Shown: piece by piece, positions 20,637-32,300 of the stretch
Numbering within the stretch: position 1 is the first letter of the stretch
How the letters are laid out: the number at the start of each line of letters is the position of its first letter
Assembly (NCBI RefSeq): GCF_001659605.2
Contig: NC_035162.2
Location: 29,144,153-29,208,152 of the forward strand
Length of the DNA: 64,000 nucleotides
Source: Manihot esculenta
Lineage: Eukaryota > Streptophyta > Magnoliopsida > Malpighiales > Euphorbiaceae
Reading direction: 5' to 3'
Translations under genes and position numbers: made by a program
Notes under the pieces: model-generated
What the model saw: the letters and a program-made list of their open reading frames with translations, nothing else
Databases searched by the model: none
Told to the model about the DNA's origin: nothing

Positions 20637-23600
20637 CTAACCTTCAAACAGATATGGGTACTGTTGGAGCATAGACTCCCGTGTCTCCCAGGTGCACTCT
20701 TCTAGATTGTGGTGGTTCCATAGGACTTTCACCATTGGTATCTCTTTGTTTCTCAGCTTTCTGATCTGGGTGTCTAAGATCCGCACTGGCTGCTCTACAT
20801 AGGTGAGATCACTTAAGATTTCCACCTCAGGTTCACTAAGAACCTTCTCTGGATCTGACACAAACTTCCTCAACATAGAAACATGGAATACCGGGTGAAT
20901 TCTTTCCATAGAGGTAGGTAAATCCAGCTTATACGACACATTTCCGATCCTTTGCAAAATCTCAAAGGGACCAATGTACCGTGGGGCCAGTTTACCCTTC
21001 TTTCCAAAGCGAACCACTCCCTTCATTGGAGACACCTTTAACAATACCATATCCCCCTCCTGGAACTCTATCTGTTTCCTACGGATGTCTGCATAGCTTT
21101 TCTGTCTGCTAACAGCTGTCTTGATCCTCTCTCTGATGATAGGCACTAACTTGCTGGTAATCTCAACTAGCTCTGGCCCTGCAAGAGCCTTCTCTCCTAC
21201 CTCTTCCCAGCAAACAGGTGTTCGGCACTTCCTCCCATACAAAGCTTCATAAGGGGCCATCCCTATGCTAGCATGATGGCTGTTGTTGTAGGCAAACTCC
21301 ACCAGAGGTAGATGCTGCCTCCAAGAACCGCCAAAGTCTAACACACACATTCTCAACATATCTTCTATGATCTGGATGGTCCTCTCTGACTGACCGTATG
21401 TCTGTGGATGGAAAGCAGTGCTGAAATCCAATCTTGTGCCCAATTCACTCTGCAGACTCCGCCAAAACCTGGAGGTGAACTGAGGTCCTCTATCTGATAC
21501 TATCGACACTGGAACTCCATGCAGCCTCACTATCTCGTCTACATACACCTGCGCCAACTTGTCCACAGAATAGTTACTCCTGACTGGAATGAAGTGGGCA
21601 GATTTGGTGAGTCTATCCACAATCACCCATATGGAGTCTAGTCTGTTAGATGTCGCCGGTAACCCCACTACAAAATCCATAGCTATGTTCTCCCATTTCC
21701 ACTCTGGAATCGGCAGTGGGTTAAGCATTCCAGCCGGCTTCTGATGCTCTAGTTTCACCCTTTGACATGTCTCGCAGGCTGACACGAACTGTGCCACTTC
21801 TTTCTTCATTGCTGGCCACCAATATACTCTTCTCAGGTCTTGATACATCTTAGTGGCTCCAGGGTGAACGCTATATCTTGCATTATGAGCTTCCCTCATA
21901 ATGTCTTCCTTTAAACTGGCGTCATCTGGTACACATAATCTCTTGCTGTGACGAAGAATTCCCTCACTGTCAAATCTGAACTCTGCACTGTTGCCAGACT
22001 GAACAGTCCTGGCAATCTTCACTAACTCAGGGTCTTCGTGCTGTTTCAGAGCCACTTGCTCTAGAAACACTGGTGTAACTCTCATCTGTGCAAGCAAAGC
22101 ACCTGTACCAGATAACTGCAACTGTAGTCCTTCATCTATGAGTCTATAAAAGTCCTTCACCACCGGTCTTCTCTCTACTGCAATGTGGGATAAACTGCCA
22201 AGTGATTTCCGGCTTAAGGCATTAGCTACAACATTAGCCTTACCCGGATGATACTGGATCTTACAATCGTAATCACTGAGCAATTCTACCCACCGTCTCT
22301 GCCTCAAGTTTAACTCTCTTTGACTCAAGATGTGCTGCAGGCTTTTATGATCCGTATCGATCTCACACTTTACCCCATAGAGGTAATGCCTCCACATCTT
22401 AAGTGCAAAGATAACAGCTGCCATCTCAAGATCGTGTGTCGGGTAGTTTAGCTCGTGCTTCTTCAACTGTCTAGAAGCATAAGCTATCACTTTGTCATTC
22501 TGCATTAACACACAACCTAATCCCACTCGGGATGCATCACAGAACACTGTGAAGTCTTCATCATTAATCGGCAGAGCTAACACCGGTGCTGAAGTCAACT
22601 GTCTCTTCAACTCTTCAAAACTCACATCACAATCCTCTGACCATACAAATTTCTGATTCTTTCTGGTCAGTCTGGTCATAGGAGCAGCTATTTTTGAAAA
22701 ATCCTGAATGAACCTCCGATAGTAGCCTGCCAAACCTAGAAAACTCTTGATCTCGGTCACTGTCGTGGGTGTAGGCCAATTGGCTACTGCCTCTACCTTC
22801 TTGGGATCTACTGCTATTCCTTTCTCTGAGACTACATGTCCCAAAAAGGCAATGCTCCTTAGCCAGAACTCACACTTGGAGAACTTGGCATACAAGCCAT
22901 GCTCTCTCAACGTTTGCAAAACTATCCTCAGATGCTGGGCATGCTCCTCTGCATTCCTGGAGTACACCAAGATATTATCTATAAAGACGATCACAAAACG
23001 ATCCAAGTACTCCCTGAAAACCCTGTTCATGAGATCCATGAATGCTGCAGGGGCATTAGTCAACCCGAACGGCATTACTAGGAACTCATAATGCCCATAT
23101 CTGGTCCTAAAAGCAGTTTTGGATACATCTCCTTCCCTAATCTTCAACTGGTGGTATCCGGATCTCAGATCTATTTAAGAAAAACAACCTGCTCCTGCCA
23201 GCTGGTCGAAATGATCATTGATCCTGGGTAAAGGATACTTGTTCTTGATAGTGACTTTGTTCAACTGTCTGTAGTCGACACAAAGTCTAAGAGGTCCATC
23301 CTTCTTTTTGACAAACAAGACTGGAGCACCCCAAGGGGAGGTACTCGGACGGATGAAACCCTTAGCTACTAAATCCTGTAACTGCTCTTTCAACTCTCTC
23401 AACTCTGCTGGTGCCATCCGGTAGGGAGGAATAGAGATCGGTCTAGCACCGGGCATCAACTCTATCTCGAACTCTATGTCCCTATCGGGTGGTAGTCCTG
23501 GAAGCTCTTCAGGAAACACATCTGGGAATTCGTTCACAACTGGTACTGAGGACGGTTCCCTAACCCGACTGTCTAGCTCTCTCACATAAGCTAGGAACCC

Positions 23601-25595
23601 CTGACAACCTTTCCGCAACATCCTACAAGCCTGGAGGGCTGATATTAAACCCTTAGGTGTCCCTCTCCTGTCTCCTCTGAAGACACACTCTGACCCATCC
23701 TGGTCTCTGAGACTCACTACCTTGTCCCTGCAGTGCAAGGTAGCACTATAGGTAGATAACCAATCCATTCCTAGAATGACATCAAAATCTGTCAACTCTA
23801 GAACCACAAGGTCAGCTGGAAGGCATCTATCCTCTATAAACACTGGACTGAACTGTCAGACTGACTCTGCCAATGATGGGTCACATCTAGGTCCACTGAT
23901 CCAAAGAGGACACTCTAACTCGGAGACTATCAACCCCAATCTCTCTGCGGCTCTATAAGAAATGAAAGAGTGAGAAGCACCGGGGTCAATCAAAGCATAC
24001 ACCTCTGAACACCCAATGATGAGATTACCTGACACCACTGTGTTCGAAGTGTCTGCCTCCTGTTGAGTCATGGTGAAAATCCGTGCTGGGGCTGACGGAC
24101 CTGCACCTCGGGAACCCATCCCTGATGAAGAGGCTGCCCCTCTTCCTCTACCTCTGCCACTGCTTGGTGGACGGACTGAAGCTGCTGACTGAACGACACT
24201 ACCTGAGGTCATCTGCTGGGATGGTGTAACCAAAGTCGCCTGAGGACATTCCCGTGCATAATGTCCCTCCTGCCCACATCTATAGCAGGCTGTAGATCCC
24301 AGCAAACAAGCTCCGCTATGTGGTCTCCCACACCTATTGCAAACTGGAATATCTGTGCCAGAACTGGAGCCGCTCCTCATTCCCAGACCCGTTTTAATCC
24401 GGTTCCAGAACTTGCCTCTCTTTCCTCTGAGTTTGTCCCATCTCTTCTTACTCGCACTTGCTGTACTCTGTGAGGAGGAACCTGGTTTAGTACCAGAAGA
24501 CTGTGCCTTTGGTTGATTGACTACTCCTTGACTTATGGCACTGGCCTCCATCTTTCTAGCAGCATCCACAATGGAGTGGAAACTCTCCTTCTCCGCGTGG
24601 AGAATCAAAGAGAAATACCGGGGATGAAGCCTTGTGGCATATCTCTTTGCCTTCTTCTAATCTGTATCATACGCCTGACCCACGTATGGTAACAATTTCA
24701 GGAACTTATATGTATATTCATCAACACTCATCTCCTCCGTCTGTCTCAACTGCTCAAACTCCACAACCTTTAGCTCCCTAGAACTGTCAGGGAAAGCCCA
24801 CCCAGCAAATTCGTTGGCGAACTCTTCCCATGTCATACTGTCAATTCTGGGGTCCACATAGTTCTTGAACCATTCTCTGGCTTTCTTGCACTTTAATGTG
24901 AACCCTGCCATCTCAATGGCCCTGCTATCATCTGCTCCCAACTCGCTTGTTATCATTCTGACTGCACTGAGATACTCAAAGGGATCATCTCCCGTATTGA
25001 ATTTAGGAGCATCCAACTTTAAGTACTCAGTCATCTTCACCTTAGTTCCCCCTGAAGAACTGGGTTGTGCTTCAACAACAGGGACTATTGGTTCAGGTGG
25101 TGGTGGTGGAGGTACTGTTTCTCTGGATTCAGGCGATGCTGAACTTGGCTGAAAAGGTAGGGGTGGATACATATGATATGGTGGATAGAAGGAAGGATAG
25201 GGCATATATGGCATGTAGGGTGGATATGGGGCAAAGCTGGAGTAATCCGACGTGCCTCCCATCGGATACTCTGAGCCCTGAGGAAAGGGTGGATAGCCAA
25301 ACCCTGAGGCATGTGCGCCTCCCTGGGACTCCCCCATACCTTCTTCTGATCTTCCTATACCCATACTGACCTCTCTCCTCTGATCCTCCTCCATAGAAAC
25401 TCTCTCTTCGTCTGATCTTCCCCCTCTGCCTATTCCTCTTCTGCTCTCGTCAGAAGACCTTCTAGGGTCTCTTGACGTTCCCTCCCTGCTTGACCTGTGA
25501 GATCTTTCCCTTGGCAAGGCAGGTGGACGAGCAGCTGTACCCTCACTTACAGGTGGGACTCCAGTCAATCTCGCGGATCGACAAGTTCCTCGCAT
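20637..25595 (-). pseudogene. gag-pol: Element B gag-pol: one frame, three stop codons
   Basis: The frame is continuous over about 1650 codons from the MRGT methionine (25595), with no frameshift. It has three internal stops: at 24657-24659 in gag (CAG to TAG by comparison with C), at 23856-23858 downstream of the protease (Cys codon to TGA), and at 23175-23177 in RT (Lys to TAA). Knuckles CNRCGRPHSGAC and CYRCGQEGHYAREC are complete, and DPGASHSF of protease is present. The RT motif reads FIDN instead of FIDD, so a catalytic Asp is lost; RNase H has IDTDHKSL where FTDHKSL is usual; integrase has [11 protein letters not shown] (Asp to Tyr). The C-terminal chromodomain-like part is intact. Despite the young LTRs this copy cannot supply its own enzymes. 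Confidence 0.93.
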
Positions 25596-25822
25596 CTTAA
25601 CTCTCTCTGGAAAACAACACATCACAGAGCACATAAGCAACACATATCAGCATACATCACATATAAACTAATGCACATGTATGAATCATGGCATTGCACA
25701 TCAGCATATAGCGACAGGACTGACATCCTATCCTAGTGGACATGTTTCCCTATGGTGCCTGACCTGCTAAAACCTCTATAGGCCCAACTCTGTCTATATA
25801 GGTCCGACCATGTGAACCTAAT

Positions 25823-25835
25823 GCTCTGATACCAA
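25823..25835 (-). other. Primer-binding site of element B
   Basis: The plus strand shows 'gctctgatacca', i.e. TGGTATCAGAGC on the minus strand, 3 bp from the LTR end. Initiator Met tRNA type. Confidence 0.92.
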
Positions 25836-25837
25836 TC

Positions 25838-27973
25838 TGTAACAGCCCGGAAACCGAACTGCCCCTGGCACTAGGATCCAGATCGACTTAAGATCGCTAG
25901 GACCCGTAGTAAGCCTGCTATCCTGACTGTGAACCTGTGACATCCCATACATGATCATATATTTTCTGTAAAAAACATAAAACTTTTCTTCATTCCAAGG
26001 CTTAACCTGTGCATGCACTATCTCTGTTCTCTACCAATCCCTACTAGAGCTCCTCATTGCTCTAGGCGGATAAAACTCATAATGTTAAGCCTGGTTTTCT
26101 CATAAACATACAACAATATATAAACATAAACTGATCATGTGAAAACACAAAAAGGGATTACAACTCTTATAATCAAGCACCATTCTATACACTGTACACA
26201 TACATTATCTCTTTACATTTACATGTCCACACTGACTAACTATTACAAACTATATACTCTTCCTGTACCCTGCTGACTTCCCTCTGAATTCTGAACCTGC
26301 ACAACTGGAGTTAGGGGAGAGGGATGAGCTACTATAGCCCAGTGAGTAGAACAGTAATAAAGAACAGGGGATAAAACATGCTCTCATGCAATGTATCACA
26401 TCACAAGTAATCACATCTCAGCATGGACGGATCAACACTCCCTCTATACCATATGCCTGGTCCCCGTAGGGCTATTTCAGGTCCTTGTGCCTGGTCCCCG
26501 TAGGGCTGTTCCAGGTCTTTATGCCTGGTCCCCATAGGGCTGTTCCAGGTCTTTCCTCTGAGGGCTATTGAATCCTTACTATGTCCATACAGTCATAGAA
26601 TCAAGGATAAATGCAATGCATCATATTCGTGTACACTAATGTACTCATCCTATAGCATATTCATGATGCATGAAGCATGATAAAATACTCGTTTCTCATA
26701 TTAAAATACTAAGTTCAGTTCCACTCACCTCGGGTTGACTCTGAACTGACTCTGCAGGTTTTGAAACTGGACTCACTGCTGACCTCCCTGATTCCTCTGG
26801 TCCGTACCTACACAGGTGGACTCAAATGAGGGACCAAACTCACTCAAGAACATTTCTAAGAAACTCCCCAAAACCCTTCTAAACCATCCTAGAACATTCA
26901 CAGAAAACATGCAAAAGAAGGCTGGACAGGGCACTTTCGGCGGCAGGTTCGGCGGCCGAAACCCCTCTCCAGAGACGAAACTCATGCATGTTCGGCGGCA
27001 CCTTCGGCGGCCGAAGGTCTCGTCCAGAGACGAAACTCACATACTTTCGGCGGCCGAACTCCCTCTTTCGGCGGCCGAAAGTCCCTTTCTAAACCGAAAG
27101 CTTAGCTTTCGGGGGCAAGCTTTGGCAGCCGAAACTGCCTCCAAGCATGTTCGGCGGCCGAACCTTCTTTCGGCGGCCAAACCTGGTTTTGTCCAGGGGA
27201 CAGAACCTTGCTCTGTTTCATGCAAACTTTGCCCAAAAACCTACAACATGCATATCAACTACTCTCAACTAGCACATACACATATATATTCACAAAGGGG
27301 TCTCAAACTATCCTAAACCCCAAACAAACATAGCACATAACACTTAAACATGAAAGATCACCAAAAACCTCACCTAAACCTAAACATGCATACTACCCAT
27401 ACAAACTTCATAAAACCTTCAAAAATCAACAAAGAAGGTTCAGGATCTGTACTTACCTCTTCTAAACAAGAGATTACACGATCCTAACGTGGAGATATAG
27501 AGAAATCCGTTCTCAAACTCTCCAAGCTTCAAACTTTGTTCTTTTTGCTTAAAACCTTCAAAAATCATCAAAACTCTTAAAACCTTGGAAAGATTTGAAG
27601 GAAATCATAAAAACCATGAAAGTCAACGTGAGAGAGGCTGGAACTCACCTCTGGCTGCAAGTGGAGGAGAAATAGCCTCCTTCCACCGACCCTTGGCCCT
27701 CTTATAGGTGGCTGGCCAGACCACCTTCGGCAGCCGAACGTGAATCCGAAACCATGCAATGTTCGGCGGCCGAAAGTGACCTTCGGCGGCCGAACCTTTG
27801 CATTTCTCCCTTGTTGCTTTTCTTTCAAAACTCATTTCCTTTCACACTTGAAGACATTCAAAACTCTTAAAACACACATGAAAACATATGTCTTACCCTT
27901 CTCGAGGGTTCCGACACTCGAGATTCCACCGAACTACAGGAATTTCGAGGCCGGGCTTGAGCCGGATATTACA
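25838..27973 (-). repeat. 5' LTR of element B (right in window)
   Basis: This is the 2136-bp partner of 18428-20563. The promoter TATA region reads TATAAGAG here (about 27710-27716) against TATAAAAG in the 3' LTR. It is followed by the remainder of C's 5' LTR. Confidence 0.92.
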
Positions 27974-27978
27974 TGGGA

Positions 27979-29087
27979 ATATTTTAGAGTCATGTTCTTG
28001 TGTGTTTGGTCCCTCATTTGAGTCCACCTGTGTAGGTTCAGACCCGAGGAACCGAGGACCCCAGCAGTGAGATAGCTGCTTCAGAGTCTTGTCTGAGCTA
28101 GCCAGAGGTGAGTAGAATGACTCTTTATGTTTCAAAGCAAATAATGAAATTTTTAGCATGATTCACGCATCATGAATACTATGAGATATATTAGGTTGTT
28201 TGCATTAGAATTCACGAATATGTTGCATTGCATATTATGTTGTTGATGTGGATGAACATTGAATGATCCATTAGTCCTCGTATGATATGGTATGATGATG
28301 ATACAGTATGGAAGTCCAGGAAGACCCATTCTACGTCCCTGGCACAATGTAAGAGAAAGTCCAGGAAGACTCATTCTACGTCCTTGGCACATTGGAATGT
28401 TATGACATGTTAGTAAGAGGAAGTCCAGGAAGACCCATTCTACGTCCCTGGCACTATTGGATATGTAGAGGACTATTGGTGAAAAGTTCATCCTTAATGT
28501 GATTTGTTTGTGATGTGATACATTTCATGAAAGCATGAATTTTAAATATAATGTTTTATTATTCTGCTCACTGGGCTCTAGTAGCTCACCCCCTTTCCCT
28601 TAATCCCCCAGGTTTGCAGGTACGGGATAGAGCAAGAAGTCAAGAGTAAAGTTATGTTCTATGTAATAGTTAGCTGTGGACATGAGAATGATGTAATGTA
28701 TAGTACAGCTATGTAATGTAATGATGAGTATTGAGGTTTAGAATTGTGCTTGACCCTAGTATGTTGTTAATCCCTTTTTGGTTACATGATCTTTTAATGA
28801 AATGTTTTATGATGTTATGTAAACCAAACTTAAAATATGATATGTTACCCCATTGGAGTATTGATGAGGACTCCAGTGTGGAGTTGATGGTTATGCTTAT
28901 GAGTTGTGCATGCACAGGTTGAGTTTGGTAAATGAATGAGAAAAGTTCAAAATTTTTATGTATGTGTTGATCATGTATGGGATTAAACAGGTGTACAGGT
29001 TGTATGTTAGGCTTGCTACGGGTCCCGGAGGCCTTAAGCCGATCTGGATCCTAGCGCCGGTAGTGGTCCGATTTTTTAATCGTTATA
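27979..29087 (+). repeat. 5' LTR of element C, right part
   Basis: It resumes 'atattttagagtcatgttc', matching the C 3' LTR from about 35607. It carries three hairpin repeat units (28313-28455) where the 3' LTR has two. The LTR end reads CGTTATA, changed from CGTTACA. Confidence 0.9.
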
Positions 29088-29090
29088 GAT

Positions 29091-29103
29091 TGGTATCAGA
29101 GCC
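29091..29103 (+). other. Primer-binding site of element C
   Basis: TGGTATCAGAGCC lies 3 bp after the LTR end, identical to those of A and E. Confidence 0.92.
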
Positions 29104-29283
29104 TGGTTCAAATGGTCGGACCTAGAGTGTCGGGCTCATAGATGTTCTAGAAGGTCAAGCACAATAGGAAAATCATGTCCACTAGGATAGGATGTAGAGT
29201 CCTGTCGTGAATGATGATGTGAAATGCCATGATTTTATGCATGTGCATTGATGATATGCTATATATGTGATGTATGTGATGCG

Positions 29284-29307
29284 GGTTCATGTGCTTTCAC
29301 ATGAACC
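29284..29307 (+). promoter_or_regulatory. Conserved leader stem-loop of element C
   Basis: GGTTCATGTG pairs perfectly with CACATGAACC around the loop CTTT. It is the third copy of the motif described for elements A and E, about 50 nt before gag. Confidence 0.6.
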
Positions 29308-29355
29308 ATTTAATGCTAATGTTATGTGGTGTGAGCTGTTTTTCAGTAAAGCAAG

Positions 29356-32300
29356 ATGAGAGGAACTCGTCGATCTGCACGATTGACTGGAGTGCCACCC
29401 CAGGACGAGGGCACGGATGCCCGTCCTCCTGCATTACCTAGGGCAATGTCCTGCAGGTCTAGCAGGGAAAGAGCATCAAGGGACCCTAGAAGGTCTTTTG
29501 ATGTGAGCAGAAGGGGAACAATGTAAGGTGGAATGTCGGATGATGTGGGGAATGATATGGATGTGGACCAGAGGAGGGATGACAGTCTTGGAGTGAGTAT
29601 ATCTGAAGAGGGTATGGGAGAGTCTCAAGGAGGCACTCAGGCCTCGGGATTTGTTCAGCCACCCCAGTACCCACCCTTTTCACAGAATCCCGGGTATTCG
29701 ATGGGAGGTACATCGGATTACCCCAGCTTTAACCCTTATCACTCTCACATGCCATACCCACCTTTCTACCCACCATACCCACAGTACCCTATGTACCCAC
29801 CCCCATCTTTCTACCCAGGTCCAGCAAACCCTACCCCGGGGAATGTTGCACCTCCTCCACCACCAGCAGAACCTACTGTCCCAGAAACCCAAATGCCTAA
29901 GCCTAGCTCATCTGAAGGGAGCAAGGTCAAGATGACCGATTACATGAAGTTGGGTGCTCCCCAGTATGAAACAGGTGATGACCCGTTTGAGTACCTTGGG
30001 AGGGTCAAGATGATTACAGATGAGACAGGAGTTGATGACAGTAGAGCCATTCAGATGGCTGGGTTCACACTAAAATGTAAAAAGGCCCGAGAGTGGTTTA
30101 AAAACTATGTGAGCCCGAGGTTGGATAGCCTATCATGGGAGGAATTTGCTGATGAGTTTGCAGGATGGGCTTTCCCTGACAGTTCAAGGGAGTTGAAGAT
30201 GATTGAGTTTGAGCAGTTGAGGCAGACAGAGGAGATGAGTATGGATGAGTATACATATAGGTTTTTGGAGCTGTTGCCATTCGCTGGGCAAAATCTGGAC
30301 ACAGATCAGAAGAAGTCAAGGAGGTATATCATGAGGCTTCATTCCAGGTATTCCTCCTTGATCCAGTCAGCAGAGAGGGAGAGTTTCCATGCCATAGTGG
30401 ATATGGCTCGGAGGATGGAGGCTAGTGTAATAATCGAAGGGAAAGTCAAGCAGTCAGTAGCACAGCCTTCTGGTTCGAAGAACCCAGGTGGGGGAAGGTT
30501 AGACCCTTTTTCTTTGAGTTCAGGCAGTAAGAGGTGGAGCAATACCACCAAGAAGAAGTCAAAGAAGAACAAGTTCTGGAACAAGATCAAGTCAGGTCTG
30601 GGATTAGGAAGTGGCTCGAGCTCAGGTGCAGATAATGCAGTATGTATGAAGTGTGGGAAGCCGCACAAAGGAGTATGTCGGTTTGAGACGACAGCCTGCT
30701 TCAGATGTGGGCAGGAGGGACACATGGCACGGGAGTGTCCTAGAGCAGCTTTTGTGGCATAGTCCCAGCAGACAGTTTCGGGTAGTGTGGCTCAGCCAGC
30801 AGCTCCAGCCACGACTCAGACCAGTGGTAGAGGCAGAGGGAGAGGGGCAGCCTCTTCTTCAGCGGGTTTCAGGGGTGAAGGTCCATTAGCTCCAGCACAG
30901 ATCTTCACGATGACTCAGCAGGAGGCAAATGCATCAAACACCGTGGTGTCAGGTAATCTCATCATTGGTTGTTCAGATGTTTATGCCTTAATGGACCCTG
31001 GTGCATCTCATTCTTTTATTGCTCCGAGAGCCGTCGAGAGGTTGGGTTTGATGGTCTCTGGGTTAGAGTGTCCCCTATGGGTCAGTGGACCCAAGTGTGA
31101 TCCGTCAGTGGCAGAGTCAGTCTGCCAGTGTAGTCCAGTTTTTGTTGAGGGGAAATGCCTTTCCGCCGACCTTGTGGTTCTAGATTTGACAGATTTTGAC
31201 GTCATTCTAGGGATGGATTGGCTATCTACCCATGGTGCTACCTTGGATTGCAGAGACAAGGTAGTCAGGTTCAGATGTCTGGATGGGTCAGAGGTTGTCT
31301 TCAGAGGAGACATGAGGGGTACACCTAGAGGTTTGATATCAGCCCTACAGGCTCGTAGGTTGCTCAGGAGGGATTGTCAAGGTTTTCTAGCTCATGTGAG
31401 AGAGCTGGATAGTCATGTCAGAGAGCCCGCCTCAGTGCCTGTGGTCAGAGAGTTCTTAGTTGTTTTCCCAGACGAGCTGCCAGGTTTACCACCTGCTAGG
31501 GAGATAGAGTTCAAAATAGAGTTGATGCCTGGAACCAGACCGATCTCTATCCCTCCCTATAGGATGGCACCAGCAGAGTTGAAGGAGCTTAAGGAGCAGT
31601 TGCAAGAGCTGGTAGATAAGGGCTTCATCCGACCGAGTACCTCGCCTTGGGGTGCTCCAGTGCTATTTGTGAAAAAGAAAGATGGATCCCTTAGACTTTG
31701 TATCGACTACAGGCAGTTGAACAAAGTCACTACCAAGAATAAGTACCCGTTGCCAAGGATCGACGATCTATTCGACCAGCTAGCAGGAGCAGGTTGTTTC
31801 TCCAAGAAAGATCTGAGATCCGGGTACCATCAGCTGAGGATAAGAGAAGAGGATGTACCGAAGACGGCGTTCAGAACCAGATATGGGTCCTATGAGTTCC
31901 TTGTAATGTCGTTCGGGTTGATCAATGCCCCTGCAGCATTCATGGATCTCATAAACAGAGTTTTCAGTCAGTATCTGGATCAATTTGTTATTATCTTCAT
32001 AGATGATATCTTAGTGTACTCCAGGAATGCAGAGGAGCATGCCCATCATCTGAGGTTAGTTCTGCAGACCTTGAGGGAACATGGCTTGTATGCCAAGTTC
32101 TCCAAGTGTGAGTTTTGGCTGAGGATCATTTCATTCTTGGGGCATGTTGTGTCAGAAAATGGAATAGAGGTGGACCCCAAGAAGGTGGAAGCCGTAGCTA
32201 ACTGGCCTAGACCCACTACAGTGACAGAGATCAAGAGCTTCTTGGGTTTGGCAGGTTACTACAGGAGGTTCGTTCAGGACTTCTCTAAGATTGCATCTCC

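Larger units (their letters stand above)
18428..27973 (-). mobile_element. Element B: complete inverted chromovirus, 9.55 kb
   Basis: B has two 2136-bp LTRs of equal length that look almost identical by eye, a primer-binding site, one long gag-pol frame and a polypurine tract, all on the minus strand. Flanks are TGGGG (18423-18427) and TGGGA (27974-27978), an imperfect target duplication with one changed base inside C's LTR. LTR similarity marks it as the youngest insertion here. Its LTR sequence is a distinct subfamily (starts TGTAATATCCGGC, ends GGGCTGTTACA) and its leader lacks the stem-loop of A, C and E. Confidence 0.92.
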
